Assembly: GCF_002077945.1 (NCBI RefSeq)
Contig: NZ_LVYD01000049.1
Span: 124,001 to 188,000, forward strand
Length of the DNA: 64,000 bases
Source: Niastella vici
Lineage (GTDB): Bacteria > Bacteroidota > Bacteroidia > Chitinophagales > Chitinophagaceae
Reading direction: 5' to 3'
Within the stretch, counting starts at the first letter, position 1, and the number at the start of each line of letters is the position of its first letter. Shown one piece after another: positions 52,697-60,509 of the stretch. Under the pieces are notes generated by a model. It was not told where the DNA came from and made no database searches. It worked only from the letters and a program-made list of their open reading frames with translations. The translations under genes were made by a program, and so were the position numbers.

Positions 52697-55117
52697 TCAC
52701 TCATTTTTTAAAGCTACGACCGGGTTGGCCAGCGCCGCCCTGATCGCTTGTACACTCACCGTAAGCAAGGCGATCAACATAGCGATGCCTGCGGCCACAA
52801 TAAACATCCAGGCGGTCAAATGTACCCGGTAAGCAAAGTCGAGCAGCCATTGGTGCATGATCCAGTACGATAAGGGAAATGCGATGATACAGGCAATGAG
52901 CACCAGTTTTATAAATTGTTTCGATAACATACCGGTGACCTGGGTTACACTGGCGCCAAGCACTTTGCGGATGCCTATTTCCCGGGCCCGTTGTTGGGCC
53001 GTATAGGTGGCCAGGCCAAACAAACCCATACAGGCAACCAGTATGGTCAATAAGGTAAAGATGTTCAGTATGCGGCTGGTGGTTTGTTCTGCTTTATAAG
53101 TTTTATTATATAATTCGTCCATGAACGACCAGGCAAAAGGTTCTTCCGGATTAAAAGCGGCCCATTGTTGTTTCATAGTGTTGAGCAGGCCGCTGATGTC
53201 GTTGGTTTTTACTTTTACGATCAAACCGGTTTCAGGGTGCAATACCATCAACAGCGGTGTAATGGCTTCGTGCAACGATTTGAAATGGAAATCCTTTACC
53301 ACGCCAATAACCGTATAAACTGCGTTGAGCCCGTGGTCTGAATTTTCCCTGATAATTCTTTTACCAATGGCATCATTGCCCCAGCCAAAAGCCCGGGCTG
53401 CGGTTTCATTAATGAGCATGGCCTGCGAATCGGTTGGCATCGATGGGGAGAAGTTTCTGCCCACCGCCATTTGCATACCCATGGTAGCGATATACCGCTC
53501 GTCGATCTTGTATTCCAGCGTTTTCATAAGCTGGTTTTGCTGTCCCTCAGGGTATGCCAGTGCGTTATTGTTAAAGCTGGGACCGGCAGGTTTGTAGCCT
53601 GAGATGGTCACATTTTCAATACGCGGGTCGTTCAATAGCTGGTCCCTGAACACCCGTTCATTTTTTCCCAGCGACCAGGTGTTATTGAGTACCAGTAACT
53701 GGTCTTTATTATAACCTAACCTGGTGTTTTGAATAAATTTCATTTGTTCGTATACCACAATGGTGCCGGTGATCAAACAAATGGCTATCAGGAACTGGAA
53801 GACGATCAACCCGCTTCTGAAATTATAGGTGTTGATGGATGTAGTGAACTTACCTTTCAGCGTGGTTATAGGATTGAAAGAAGATAAAAAGAATGCAGGG
53901 TACAATCCGGCGAGTACGCTTACCAGTATACCCAGGCCGGTGAGGCTGAGCACTGGTTTCAGCTGGAAATTAAAAGAAAGAGCTTTACCACTGAGCTCAT
54001 TGAATACGGGCAGGGCCATTTGAACCAGTACAGCCGAAATGCATAGCGCCAGCCCGGTGATGAGCACCGACTCTAACAGGAATTGTTTTACCAGGTCCTG
54101 TTTGCGCGAACCCATTACTTTTCTTACGCCTACTTCTTTGGCGCGTTTGGCGGCGCCGGCGGTAGAAAGATTTATAAAATTGATGCAGGCGATCAGTAAC
54201 ATGAACAACGCAATGGCACTGAAAATATATACATACCGTAGATCGCCACCGGGCTCAAATTCAGAGCTGGAATCTCCATGCAGGTGAATACGGGTCAGGG
54301 GTTGCAATGCAAACCCCAGTTCATTGCCTTTGTTACGGAATTGAGCCAGGTTAAGGCCCATCGATTGTTGTATCTGCGGCCCCATGTATTTCTCCACCAT
54401 GCCCGGCATTTTGGCTTCCAGTTTTTTATAATTGTATCCATTCTGCAATACCGCATAGGTAAAATAGTTAGAGGCCATCCAGGTATTGCTGGCTGCTTCG
54501 GGATCACTGGCCATGGAACCAAACAGATCGAAATGAAAATGCGAGTTGGCCGGTATTTTATCAAATACGCCGGTTACGGTAAATGGGGGTGAATTATTGC
54601 TTTTTGTAAAGGGGATCAGTTTACCCATGGGGTTCTCATTGCCAAAATATTTTTGCGCCATTTCTTTGGAAATGACCATGGAGTAGGGGTGCTGCAAGGC
54701 AGTTTTGGGATCGCCCTGTATAAAAGGAATGGTGAAGATGGTAAAGAAGTTGGCATCAACAAAGACCATGGAAGCGTCTGTGAACAATTTCCCATTGATG
54801 AGCACACGCGGATGCCCCAGGGTGCGCAGCCTGGTGGCATCTTTTACCTCGGGATAATCGCTCTGTAAAGCACGGGCCACCGGTGGCATCACATTGCTTT
54901 CATTTATTTTTCCGCCATTGATACTGGCCCTGAAAACGATCCGGTATATGTTGTTTGCATTGGTATTATAGCGGTCGTAGCTCAACTCGTCCTGCACAAA
55001 CAACAGGATGATGAAACAAACCGCCATGCCAATAGACAGGCCCAGGATGTTGATGGCAGAAAAGCTTTTATTACGAAGCAAACTGCGCCAGGCGATCTTT
55101 AGATGATTCCTAAACAT
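52697..55117 (-). CDS. ABC transporter permease, double FtsX/MacB_PCD type (permease 1)
   Basis: The 806-aa permease is the first of the five after the ATPase gene, whose stop codon lies one base before its ATG, so the two are tightly coupled. The N-terminal helix FSAINILGLSIGMAVCFIILL, first FtsX block with NLSTAGAAKRAKEVGVRKVM (residues about 310-329), second helix (LIVFQFLIAICLITGTIVV) and last block with RAREIGIRKVLGASVTQVT (near residue 720) follow the family plan. It ends in ANPVVALKNE. It is the most likely direct partner of ATPase copy 1; the other four permeases would have to share the ATPases or form mixed pairs. Confidence 0.93.
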   Translation of the reverse strand: MFRNHLKIAWRSLLRNKSFSAINILGLSIGMAVCFIILLFVQDELSYDRYNTNANNIYRIVFRASINGGKINESNVMPPVARALQSDYPEVKDATRLRTLGHPRVLINGKLFTDASMVFVDANFFTIFTIPFIQGDPKTALQHPYSMVISKEMAQKYFGNENPMGKLIPFTKSNNSPPFTVTGVFDKIPANSHFHFDLFGSMASDPEAASNTWMASNYFTYAVLQNGYNYKKLEAKMPGMVEKYMGPQIQQSMGLNLAQFRNKGNELGFALQPLTRIHLHGDSSSEFEPGGDLRYVYIFSAIALFMLLIACINFINLSTAGAAKRAKEVGVRKVMGSRKQDLVKQFLLESVLITGLALCISAVLVQMALPVFNELSGKALSFNFQLKPVLSLTGLGILVSVLAGLYPAFFLSSFNPITTLKGKFTTSINTYNFRSGLIVFQFLIAICLITGTIVVYEQMKFIQNTRLGYNKDQLLVLNNTWSLGKNERVFRDQLLNDPRIENVTISGYKPAGPSFNNNALAYPEGQQNQLMKTLEYKIDERYIATMGMQMAVGRNFSPSMPTDSQAMLINETAARAFGWGNDAIGKRIIRENSDHGLNAVYTVIGVVKDFHFKSLHEAITPLLMVLHPETGLIVKVKTNDISGLLNTMKQQWAAFNPEEPFAWSFMDELYNKTYKAEQTTSRILNIFTLLTILVACMGLFGLATYTAQQRAREIGIRKVLGASVTQVTGMLSKQFIKLVLIACIIAFPLSYWIMHQWLLDFAYRVHLTAWMFIVAAGIAMLIALLTVSVQAIRAALANPVVALKNE

Positions 55118-55118
55118 G

Positions 55119-55796
55119 TTATACCATTATGTTCTCCAGTACGGTTTGTCCGTCGAGCATACGAATGATGCGATGGCTGTAACGTGCATCGTGTTCGCTG
55201 TGCGTAACCATTATTATGGTGGTGCCCTGTTCGTTGAGATCGGTGAGCAGGGTCATCACTTCGTTACCATTGCTGCTGTCGAGGTTACCCGTAGGCTCAT
55301 CGGCCAGTATGAGTTTGGGATTATTTACCACAGCCCTCGCCACCGCCACGCGTTGTTGCTGGCCACCGCTCAGTTGTTGGGGGTAGTGGTTGCGGCGGTG
55401 CATGATCTGCATTTTATCAAGCACTTCCTCCACACGCTTTTTACGGTCGCCCGCTTTTACCCCGGTATATATCAGCGGTAATTCTACATTTTCAAACACG
55501 GTGAGCTCATCGATCAGGTTAAAGCTCTGGAAAACGAAACCGATATTGTGCTTGCGCAGATCGGCCCGTTTGCGTTCGTTAAAATGCGCTACTTCAATAT
55601 TGTTGAACAGGAAGCTGCCGTTATCCGGGTCATCGAGCAGTCCCAGGATATTCAATAAAGTAGATTTGCCACATCCCGAAGGGCCCATAATGGCTACAAA
55701 TTCGCCTTCTTTAACATCTATGGAGATTTTGTTCAATGCTACTGTTTCAACCTCTTCTGTGCGATAGATTTTTTCGAGATCCCGGATCTTTATCAT
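55119..55796 (-). CDS. ABC transporter ATPase, LolD/MacB type (copy 1)
   Basis: The 225-aa ATPase has Walker A GPSGCGKSTLLNILG, the Q-loop region IGFVFQSFNLIDELTVFEN, the signature [17 protein letters not shown], Walker [20 protein letters not shown] and IIMVTHSEHDARYS with the switch His. All motifs are intact and typical for MacB/LolD-type exporters. It is about 45% identical by eye to copy 2 at 41477. It lies between the small secreted peptide gene and permease 1, so the order adaptor, peptide, ATPase, permeases is kept on one transcript. Confidence 0.93.
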   Translation of the reverse strand: MIKIRDLEKIYRTEEVETVALNKISIDVKEGEFVAIMGPSGCGKSTLLNILGLLDDPDNGSFLFNNIEVAHFNERKRADLRKHNIGFVFQSFNLIDELTVFENVELPLIYTGVKAGDRKKRVEEVLDKMQIMHRRNHYPQQLSGGQQQRVAVARAVVNNPKLILADEPTGNLDSSNGNEVMTLLTDLNEQGTTIIMVTHSEHDARYSHRIIRMLDGQTVLENIMV

Positions 55797-55825
55797 GTGC
55801 TGTATGGTTTGAATTATAGAGTTAT

Positions 55826-56017
55826 TTAAAAATTATTGAAAAGATGAATGGGCAACAGCTGCACATCATCGATCATCATGGTGACCACTTTAGCCGGTGT
55901 TGTTACGGTAGTGGCCTGTTTGCCTGTACAACCTGTTCCGTTGCAGCACCTGTTGGGCGAAGCCGCCAGGCTGGCGCAGATCAGAATGACGAGTATACAG
56001 ATAAATTTTGGCTTCAT
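55826..56017 (-). CDS. Small Cys-containing secreted peptide
   Basis: This 63-aa product begins with a good signal peptide (MKPKFICILVILICASLAAS). The predicted mature part of about 43 residues starts with SPNRCCNGTGCTGKQATTV and ends in the hydrophobic stretch DDVQLLPIHLFNNF. I recognise no family. Three Cys within seven residues are unusual for a random frame, and the gene fits snugly between the HlyD-type adaptor (80 bases, repeat-filled) and the ATPase (29 bases). It could be an accessory or a cargo peptide of the exporter; it could also be a lipoprotein-like or spurious frame. Confidence 0.55.
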   Translation of the reverse strand: MKPKFICILVILICASLAASPNRCCNGTGCTGKQATTVTTPAKVVTMMIDDVQLLPIHLFNNF

Positions 56018-56032
56018 TTTATAATGTTTGTG

Positions 56033-56091
56033 TTACAGGTTTCAGGTTACAGGTTATAACCCCCTGCAACTTGCAACTTGTAACCTGTAAC
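56033..56091. repeat. Heptamer repeat hairpin (CAGGTTA/CTTGTAA type)
   Basis: TACAGGT, TTCAGGT, TACAGGT on the left; after CCCC come CTTGCAA, CTTGTAA, CCTGTAA on the right. Period 7, arms complementary. Same words as at 7811-7863 and 33191-33262. Confidence 0.7.
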
Positions 56092-56097
56092 AAATTG

Positions 56098-57354
56098 CTA
56101 TTCTTTCTTCAATACCAGTATCTCCATGTTGCCATAGTTCTCGTAGGAGGAAGTAACCACCTTGTCGCCCGGTTTCAATCCTTCCATCACTTCATAGTAA
56201 TCGGGGTTCTGGCGGTTCAGCTGTATGTCCACCCGGTACGCTGTTTTTCCGTCTTCACTTACTTTAAAGATCCAGTTGCCGCCGGTTGTTTGATAAAAAC
56301 CGCCTTTGGGCACCAGTATGGCTTCCGTTTCATCGCTGAGGGCCAGCAATATCTGCAGCGTTTGTCCGCGGCGGATACCCTGTGGCACTTCGCCAACAAA
56401 TTCCATATCAACCTGAAAACGGTTGCTGACTACCTGGGTATACACTTTCTTTATCTTCAGCTTATATTCTTTGTTCGCGAATGTAAACTTTGCGGTTAAC
56501 CCGGTGAACACGTTTGAGATATAATGTTCATCAATATCGGCCCTGATCTTGAAACCTGTGGCCGCGTCTATCTGGCCCAGCCGGGTGCCGGCGCTGATGT
56601 TCTGCCCAATTTCGGCATCAAACGAAGTGAGCTGTCCGCCAATGGGCGCTTTCACTACCAGGTCGCCAACTTTCTTTTTCATGAGGTCGAGCGCCTTTTT
56701 CATATTCAGGTACGATTGCTCCTGTTGCTGCAGTTGAATTTTGTTGGTGGCCGAATCCTGCCGCATAATATCCTCGGTCAGTTTCTTCCGGCGCACCTGG
56801 TACTGGTAGGCATTCTCGGCCTGCAGGTATTCCTGCGAACCGATCACTTTTTGCGCAATCAGTTTTTTATTCAGGTTGTATAAACGTTCTGCTTCTTTCA
56901 GGGCATTATCTACCTCAGCCATCTGGTTCAACCGGGATACGGTATTTTGCTGGGCATTGTTGCGGGCGATCTGCATTTGCGTCAATACGTTGAACACACT
57001 GGTTTCCTGGTTGGCCAGGCTTAATTCCAGGTCGGGGTTGCTGAGGCGTAGGATGGGCTGGCCTTCCTGCATTACGGTGCCGTCTTCAACGAACTTCTGT
57101 TCTACCCGGCCGCCTTCCTGCGCATCGAGATAAATAGAGGTTTGTGGTAATACGATGCCGTTAATGGGTATGGTAACCTGGAAAGGCCCTTTTTTAACTT
57201 CACTAATGGTGATACGTTCGGTATCTACGTTCAGGCGGCTTTTTCCGGCAGTGAAATAGTAACTGGCGCCAATCAGCAGGGCGATCGCTGTAATGCCGGC
57301 GATGGTAAGAATCCGTTTAAAGGTCCATGTCTTTTTTTCAATAACTCTATCCAC
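56098..57354 (-). CDS. HlyD/MacA-type periplasmic adaptor protein
   Basis: The 418-aa membrane fusion protein has one N-terminal helix (ILTIAGITAIALLIGASYYF) and a barrel-sandwich hybrid half-motif (IYLDAQEGGRVEQKFVEDGT). A long coiled-coil hairpin (residues about 105-225) follows, then the second lipoyl half (VKAPIGGQLTSFDAEIGQNI) and beta-barrel and membrane-proximal domains. This is the MacA/HlyD fold that joins the inner-membrane ABC permease with a TolC channel. The start is GTG 57354 (reading MDRVIEKK); no ATG is close. It is the first gene of the main export transcript, divergent from the response regulator gene. Confidence 0.92.
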   Translation of the reverse strand: MDRVIEKKTWTFKRILTIAGITAIALLIGASYYFTAGKSRLNVDTERITISEVKKGPFQVTIPINGIVLPQTSIYLDAQEGGRVEQKFVEDGTVMQEGQPILRLSNPDLELSLANQETSVFNVLTQMQIARNNAQQNTVSRLNQMAEVDNALKEAERLYNLNKKLIAQKVIGSQEYLQAENAYQYQVRRKKLTEDIMRQDSATNKIQLQQQEQSYLNMKKALDLMKKKVGDLVVKAPIGGQLTSFDAEIGQNISAGTRLGQIDAATGFKIRADIDEHYISNVFTGLTAKFTFANKEYKLKIKKVYTQVVSNRFQVDMEFVGEVPQGIRRGQTLQILLALSDETEAILVPKGGFYQTTGGNWIFKVSEDGKTAYRVDIQLNRQNPDYYEVMEGLKPGDKVVTSSYENYGNMEILVLKKE

Positions 57355-57468
57355 TGTATAAATTTTTTAATGTAATCCTGCATACCCTTGCCAATAACAA
57401 TATGCCAGAATATAAGAAGGGTGATTACCAGTTATTTAGACCGTAAATTACTATAATGCTGTTCGCAA

Positions 57469-57501
57469 CCAGTACACCGGGTGTACGGTTTTGATACAAT
57501 G
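57469..57501. promoter_or_regulatory. Composite 33-bp motif, copy B
   Basis: It has the palindrome GTACACCGGGTGTAC followed at once by GGTTTTGATACAATG. Layout and 25 of 33 bases agree with copy A at 42279-42311. It lies about 115 bases before the adaptor gene and about 112 bases before the response regulator gene, so it may serve both. Confidence 0.55.
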
Positions 57502-57612
57502 CCCGAAAAGCCGCATTCTTTCGTAAAAAATTGTTTGCCACGGCTTTGTAATTATGGTATAATTGTAGTTGCGAATGTTGCATCAAACCCTGACATTATT
57601 TATACTAAAGTT

Positions 57613-58971
57613 ATGTTACTGAAGAATGCTACCATACTCGTGATCGATGATGACGTGGATGTACTCACCGCTGTACGGCTGTTGCTGAAAACTGAAGCAA
57701 AAGAAGTAGTGACGGAAAAGAACCCCGAGAATCTGCGCTGGCTATTGTCGAAACAGCAGTTTGATGTAATACTGCTCGATATGAATTTCAATAGTTCCAT
57801 CAATACCGGTAATGAGGGATTGTTCTGGTTGAAGAAAGTGAAAGAATTTAAATCGGAAGCGGCCGTGATCATGATCACCGCATACGGTGATATCGACCTC
57901 GCCGTTCGTTCGCTGAAAGAGGGGGCTGCTGATTTTGTAGTAAAACCCTGGCACAATGAAAAGCTGATCATTACCATTAAAGATGCGCTGAAGAAAAAGG
58001 AAGGCAAAATGGCATCTTTGACCACGCGCAGCATCGATTCTATCATAGGCACCGAATTGCTGGGTGAATCGGAGATCATGGCCGATATCTTTTATAAGAT
58101 CGAAAAAATAGCCCCTACCGATGCCAATATTTTAATACTGGGTGAGAACGGTACCGGTAAAGACCTGATCGCAAAAGCCATACACCAGCAATCATTGCGG
58201 GCCCGGAAAGCCTATGTGAAAGTGGATGTAGGCGCGCTTACAGAAACGCTTTTTGAAAGCGAGCTGTTCGGCCATAAGAAAGGCGCGTTCACCGATGCGC
58301 GGGAAGACAGGGTAGGGCGGTTTGAAGCCGCCAATGGCGGAACCCTTTTCCTGGATGAGATCGGCAATATTTCCCTGCACCAGCAGGCCAAATTATTAAG
58401 TGTACTGCAAAACCGGCAGGTGATCAGGTTGGGGACCAATGACCCCGTACCGGTTGACATTCGCCTTATTTGCGCTACCAATGTACCGTTGACCGAACTG
58501 GCCAATGAAAACCGTTTCCGCAAAGACCTTATCTATCGCATCAATACGGTAGAGATCATGGTTCCGCCCTTACGTAAACGGGGCAATGATATTATACTGC
58601 TGGCAAAATATTTCAGCCAGCTGTACAGCAATAAATACCTGAAACCCGTGATGCAGTTTGATGATAAGGCAATCGAAAAGCTGCTGAATTATCATTTCCC
58701 CGGTAACATCAGGGAGCTGCAATATACCATCGAGCGTGCGGTGATCATGTCAGACGGGAACGATCTGCAGGCCACTGACCTTATATTTTCACCCATTGAA
58801 TCAAACACCACACGTGAAAAGGAACCCGATGAGCTGAACCTGAGCGCTGTTGAAAAAAATACCATCTTGCATGTAATTGAAAAGCACAACGGCAATATTA
58901 CCAGGGCTGCGAAGGAATTGGGACTTACGCGTACGGCGCTGTACCGGAGACTGAGCAAATACGATATCTGA
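57613..58971 (+). CDS. Sigma-54-dependent response regulator (NtrC family)
   Basis: The 452-aa protein has a receiver domain (residues 1-125) with acidic pocket VIDDDVD, phosphoacceptor Asp in VILLDMNF, Thr in MITAYGD and Lys in FVVKPWH. The AAA+ domain has Walker A GENGTGKDLIAKAIH, Walker B GGTLFLDEIGN and NPGNIREL-like FPGNIRELQYTIERA. A Fis-type helix-turn-helix (ITRAAKELGLTRTALYRRL) ends it. The sigma-54 contact loop reads GAFTDA instead of GAFTGA. The start is ATG 57613, directly before the receiver; the upstream 44 codons do not look coding. It is followed by its histidine kinase and divergent from the export genes it probably controls. Confidence 0.93.
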   Translation: MLLKNATILVIDDDVDVLTAVRLLLKTEAKEVVTEKNPENLRWLLSKQQFDVILLDMNFNSSINTGNEGLFWLKKVKEFKSEAAVIMITAYGDIDLAVRSLKEGAADFVVKPWHNEKLIITIKDALKKKEGKMASLTTRSIDSIIGTELLGESEIMADIFYKIEKIAPTDANILILGENGTGKDLIAKAIHQQSLRARKAYVKVDVGALTETLFESELFGHKKGAFTDAREDRVGRFEAANGGTLFLDEIGNISLHQQAKLLSVLQNRQVIRLGTNDPVPVDIRLICATNVPLTELANENRFRKDLIYRINTVEIMVPPLRKRGNDIILLAKYFSQLYSNKYLKPVMQFDDKAIEKLLNYHFPGNIRELQYTIERAVIMSDGNDLQATDLIFSPIESNTTREKEPDELNLSAVEKNTILHVIEKHNGNITRAAKELGLTRTALYRRLSKYDI

Positions 58972-58978
58972 GCGTGAA

Positions 58979-59040
58979 CCAATAGGCAACAGACAATTAG
59001 CAAAAAGTGAATACCAGGCACCCAATAACAAGCACCCAAA
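58979..59040. repeat. Heptamer repeat (AGGCAAC type)
   Basis: AGGCAAC, AGACAAT, TAGCAAA in 7-base phase, then CAGGCACCCAATAAC and AAGCACCCAAAA with a 14-base shift. The AGGCAAC, AGACAA words are the same as at 33162-33180. It lies between the response regulator and kinase genes. Confidence 0.5.
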
Positions 59041-59089
59041 AATTCTCAAAATAATTTTCTTCTCCCTTTAAGGGGCGGGGGTATTAATT

Positions 59090-60433
59090 ATGTTCTATAA
59101 ACGATTTGAATGGCGCATCATTTTCCAGGTGTTATTCCTGTTTATAACCCTGGCCGTTTCCGCATTTCTGCTGGTGAAAGGCTATTATATTTACCTGGTG
59201 GTGATGGTGCCGCTGATCATGTACGCAGTTTATGAGATGTACCGCTTTCAACGAAAGGCGCATTCCGAGCTCGACCAGTTTGTTGAATCGGTGCATTACC
59301 GCGATTTCTCCCGTTATTTCGATGTAAAACATGCCCCGGTTGAATTGCAGCCTTTGCGTAAAGGGTTCAACGAGATCAATTCTACGTTTAAGGTCATCAG
59401 TAAGGAAAAAGAAACACAGTTCCAGTACCTGCAAAAGATATTGGAGCTGGTAGATACCGGCATTTTATCGTTCCGCGAGCATAATGGAGAAGTGGTATGG
59501 ATGAATGAATCGCTGAAGCGGATGCTGCAATTACCGTATCTGAAAACCATTCATTCACTGGCCCGCCGGGATAATGAACTGTACCGCCAGATCACGTTGT
59601 TAAAACCGGGCGAAACAAAGATCGCCACGGCGCATTCCGAAAAAACATCGTTCAAGTTGCTGATGTCTGCCACGGCTTTTCAAACAGATGGCAATAAATT
59701 CAAGCTCATCGCATTTCAGAATGTGAGCGAGGCGTTGGATGAAACAGAATCAAAAGCCTGGCAAAAGCTGTTGAGTGTAATGACGCATGAGATCATGAAT
59801 TCCATTGCGCCTATATCGTCACTGGCCGAAACCCTGAAATACCGGTTGCAGCAGTTTGCGGTGCGGCCCGATGTGGAGTCAGGTTCCATGGACGACCTGG
59901 AATTAGGTATTGATACCATCAAAAGAAGAAGTGAAGGGCTGTTGAAGTTTGCCGAAACCTATCGCAACCTGAACAAGATCACCACACTTAACCTGCAGCA
60001 TGTGTATGTGCGTGATCTGTTCGAGAACCTGCATCACCTGATGCAGCCTACATTGGATCAAAAGAACATTGAGCTGGAAATTGTTTTGAAAGATCCCGAT
60101 CTGCAACTGGATGCCGATACCAACCTGTTGGAGCAGGTGCTCATTAACCTGGTGGTAAATGCCATGGAGGCCGTTAAAGAGCGGTCAGCACCACGAATTA
60201 TATTATCGGCGTATTATGCCAATAATCATAGAACGGTTATCAAAGTGGCCGATAATGGCATTGGCATGCCCGATGAGGTGCTTGATAAAATATTCATTCC
60301 ATTCTTCAGCACCAAGAAAAGCGGCAGTGGTATTGGGCTAAGCCTCTGCAAACAGATCATGATGCTGCACAAGGGTAACATTCAGGTACAGTCGATAGAA
60401 GGGCAGGGTACTGCGTTTATGATGCAGTTTTAG
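59090..60433 (+). CDS. Sensor histidine kinase
   Basis: The 447-aa kinase has two close N-terminal membrane helices (IIFQVLFLFITLAVSAFLLV and IYLVVMVPLIMYAVY) with almost no periplasmic loop, so it probably senses something in the membrane or cytoplasm. A PAS-like part follows (ILELVDTGILSFREHNGEVV), then the HisKA box SVMTHEIMNSIAPISSLAE with the phospho-His near residue 233. The ATPase N box is NLVVNAMEAVKE, G1 is VADNGIGMP and the F/G2 boxes are FIPFFSTKKSGSGIGLSL. It pairs with the sigma-54 response regulator 118 bases upstream on the same strand. Confidence 0.93.
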   Translation: MFYKRFEWRIIFQVLFLFITLAVSAFLLVKGYYIYLVVMVPLIMYAVYEMYRFQRKAHSELDQFVESVHYRDFSRYFDVKHAPVELQPLRKGFNEINSTFKVISKEKETQFQYLQKILELVDTGILSFREHNGEVVWMNESLKRMLQLPYLKTIHSLARRDNELYRQITLLKPGETKIATAHSEKTSFKLLMSATAFQTDGNKFKLIAFQNVSEALDETESKAWQKLLSVMTHEIMNSIAPISSLAETLKYRLQQFAVRPDVESGSMDDLELGIDTIKRRSEGLLKFAETYRNLNKITTLNLQHVYVRDLFENLHHLMQPTLDQKNIELEIVLKDPDLQLDADTNLLEQVLINLVVNAMEAVKERSAPRIILSAYYANNHRTVIKVADNGIGMPDEVLDKIFIPFFSTKKSGSGIGLSLCKQIMMLHKGNIQVQSIEGQGTAFMMQF

Positions 60434-60449
60434 AGCCCGTGATAAAAAT

Positions 60450-60485
60450 AAAAAAGCCATCCCGGTTTTATGGGGGACAGCTTTT
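60450..60485. terminator. Terminator between kinase and protease genes
   Basis: Stem AAAAGC...GCTTTT with inner CATCCC/GGGGGA-type pairing stands between the convergent genes, with an A run on the left. It fits best as terminator of the minus-strand protease gene. Confidence 0.65.
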
Positions 60486-60509
60486 GGTTTTCATAGGAAT
60501 AATACTTTA

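Noticed and set aside
57384-57398. Possible sigma-54 promoter TGGCA...TGCA before the adaptor gene (minus strand)
   Set aside because: The distance between the GG and GC elements is 9 bases instead of the required 10.
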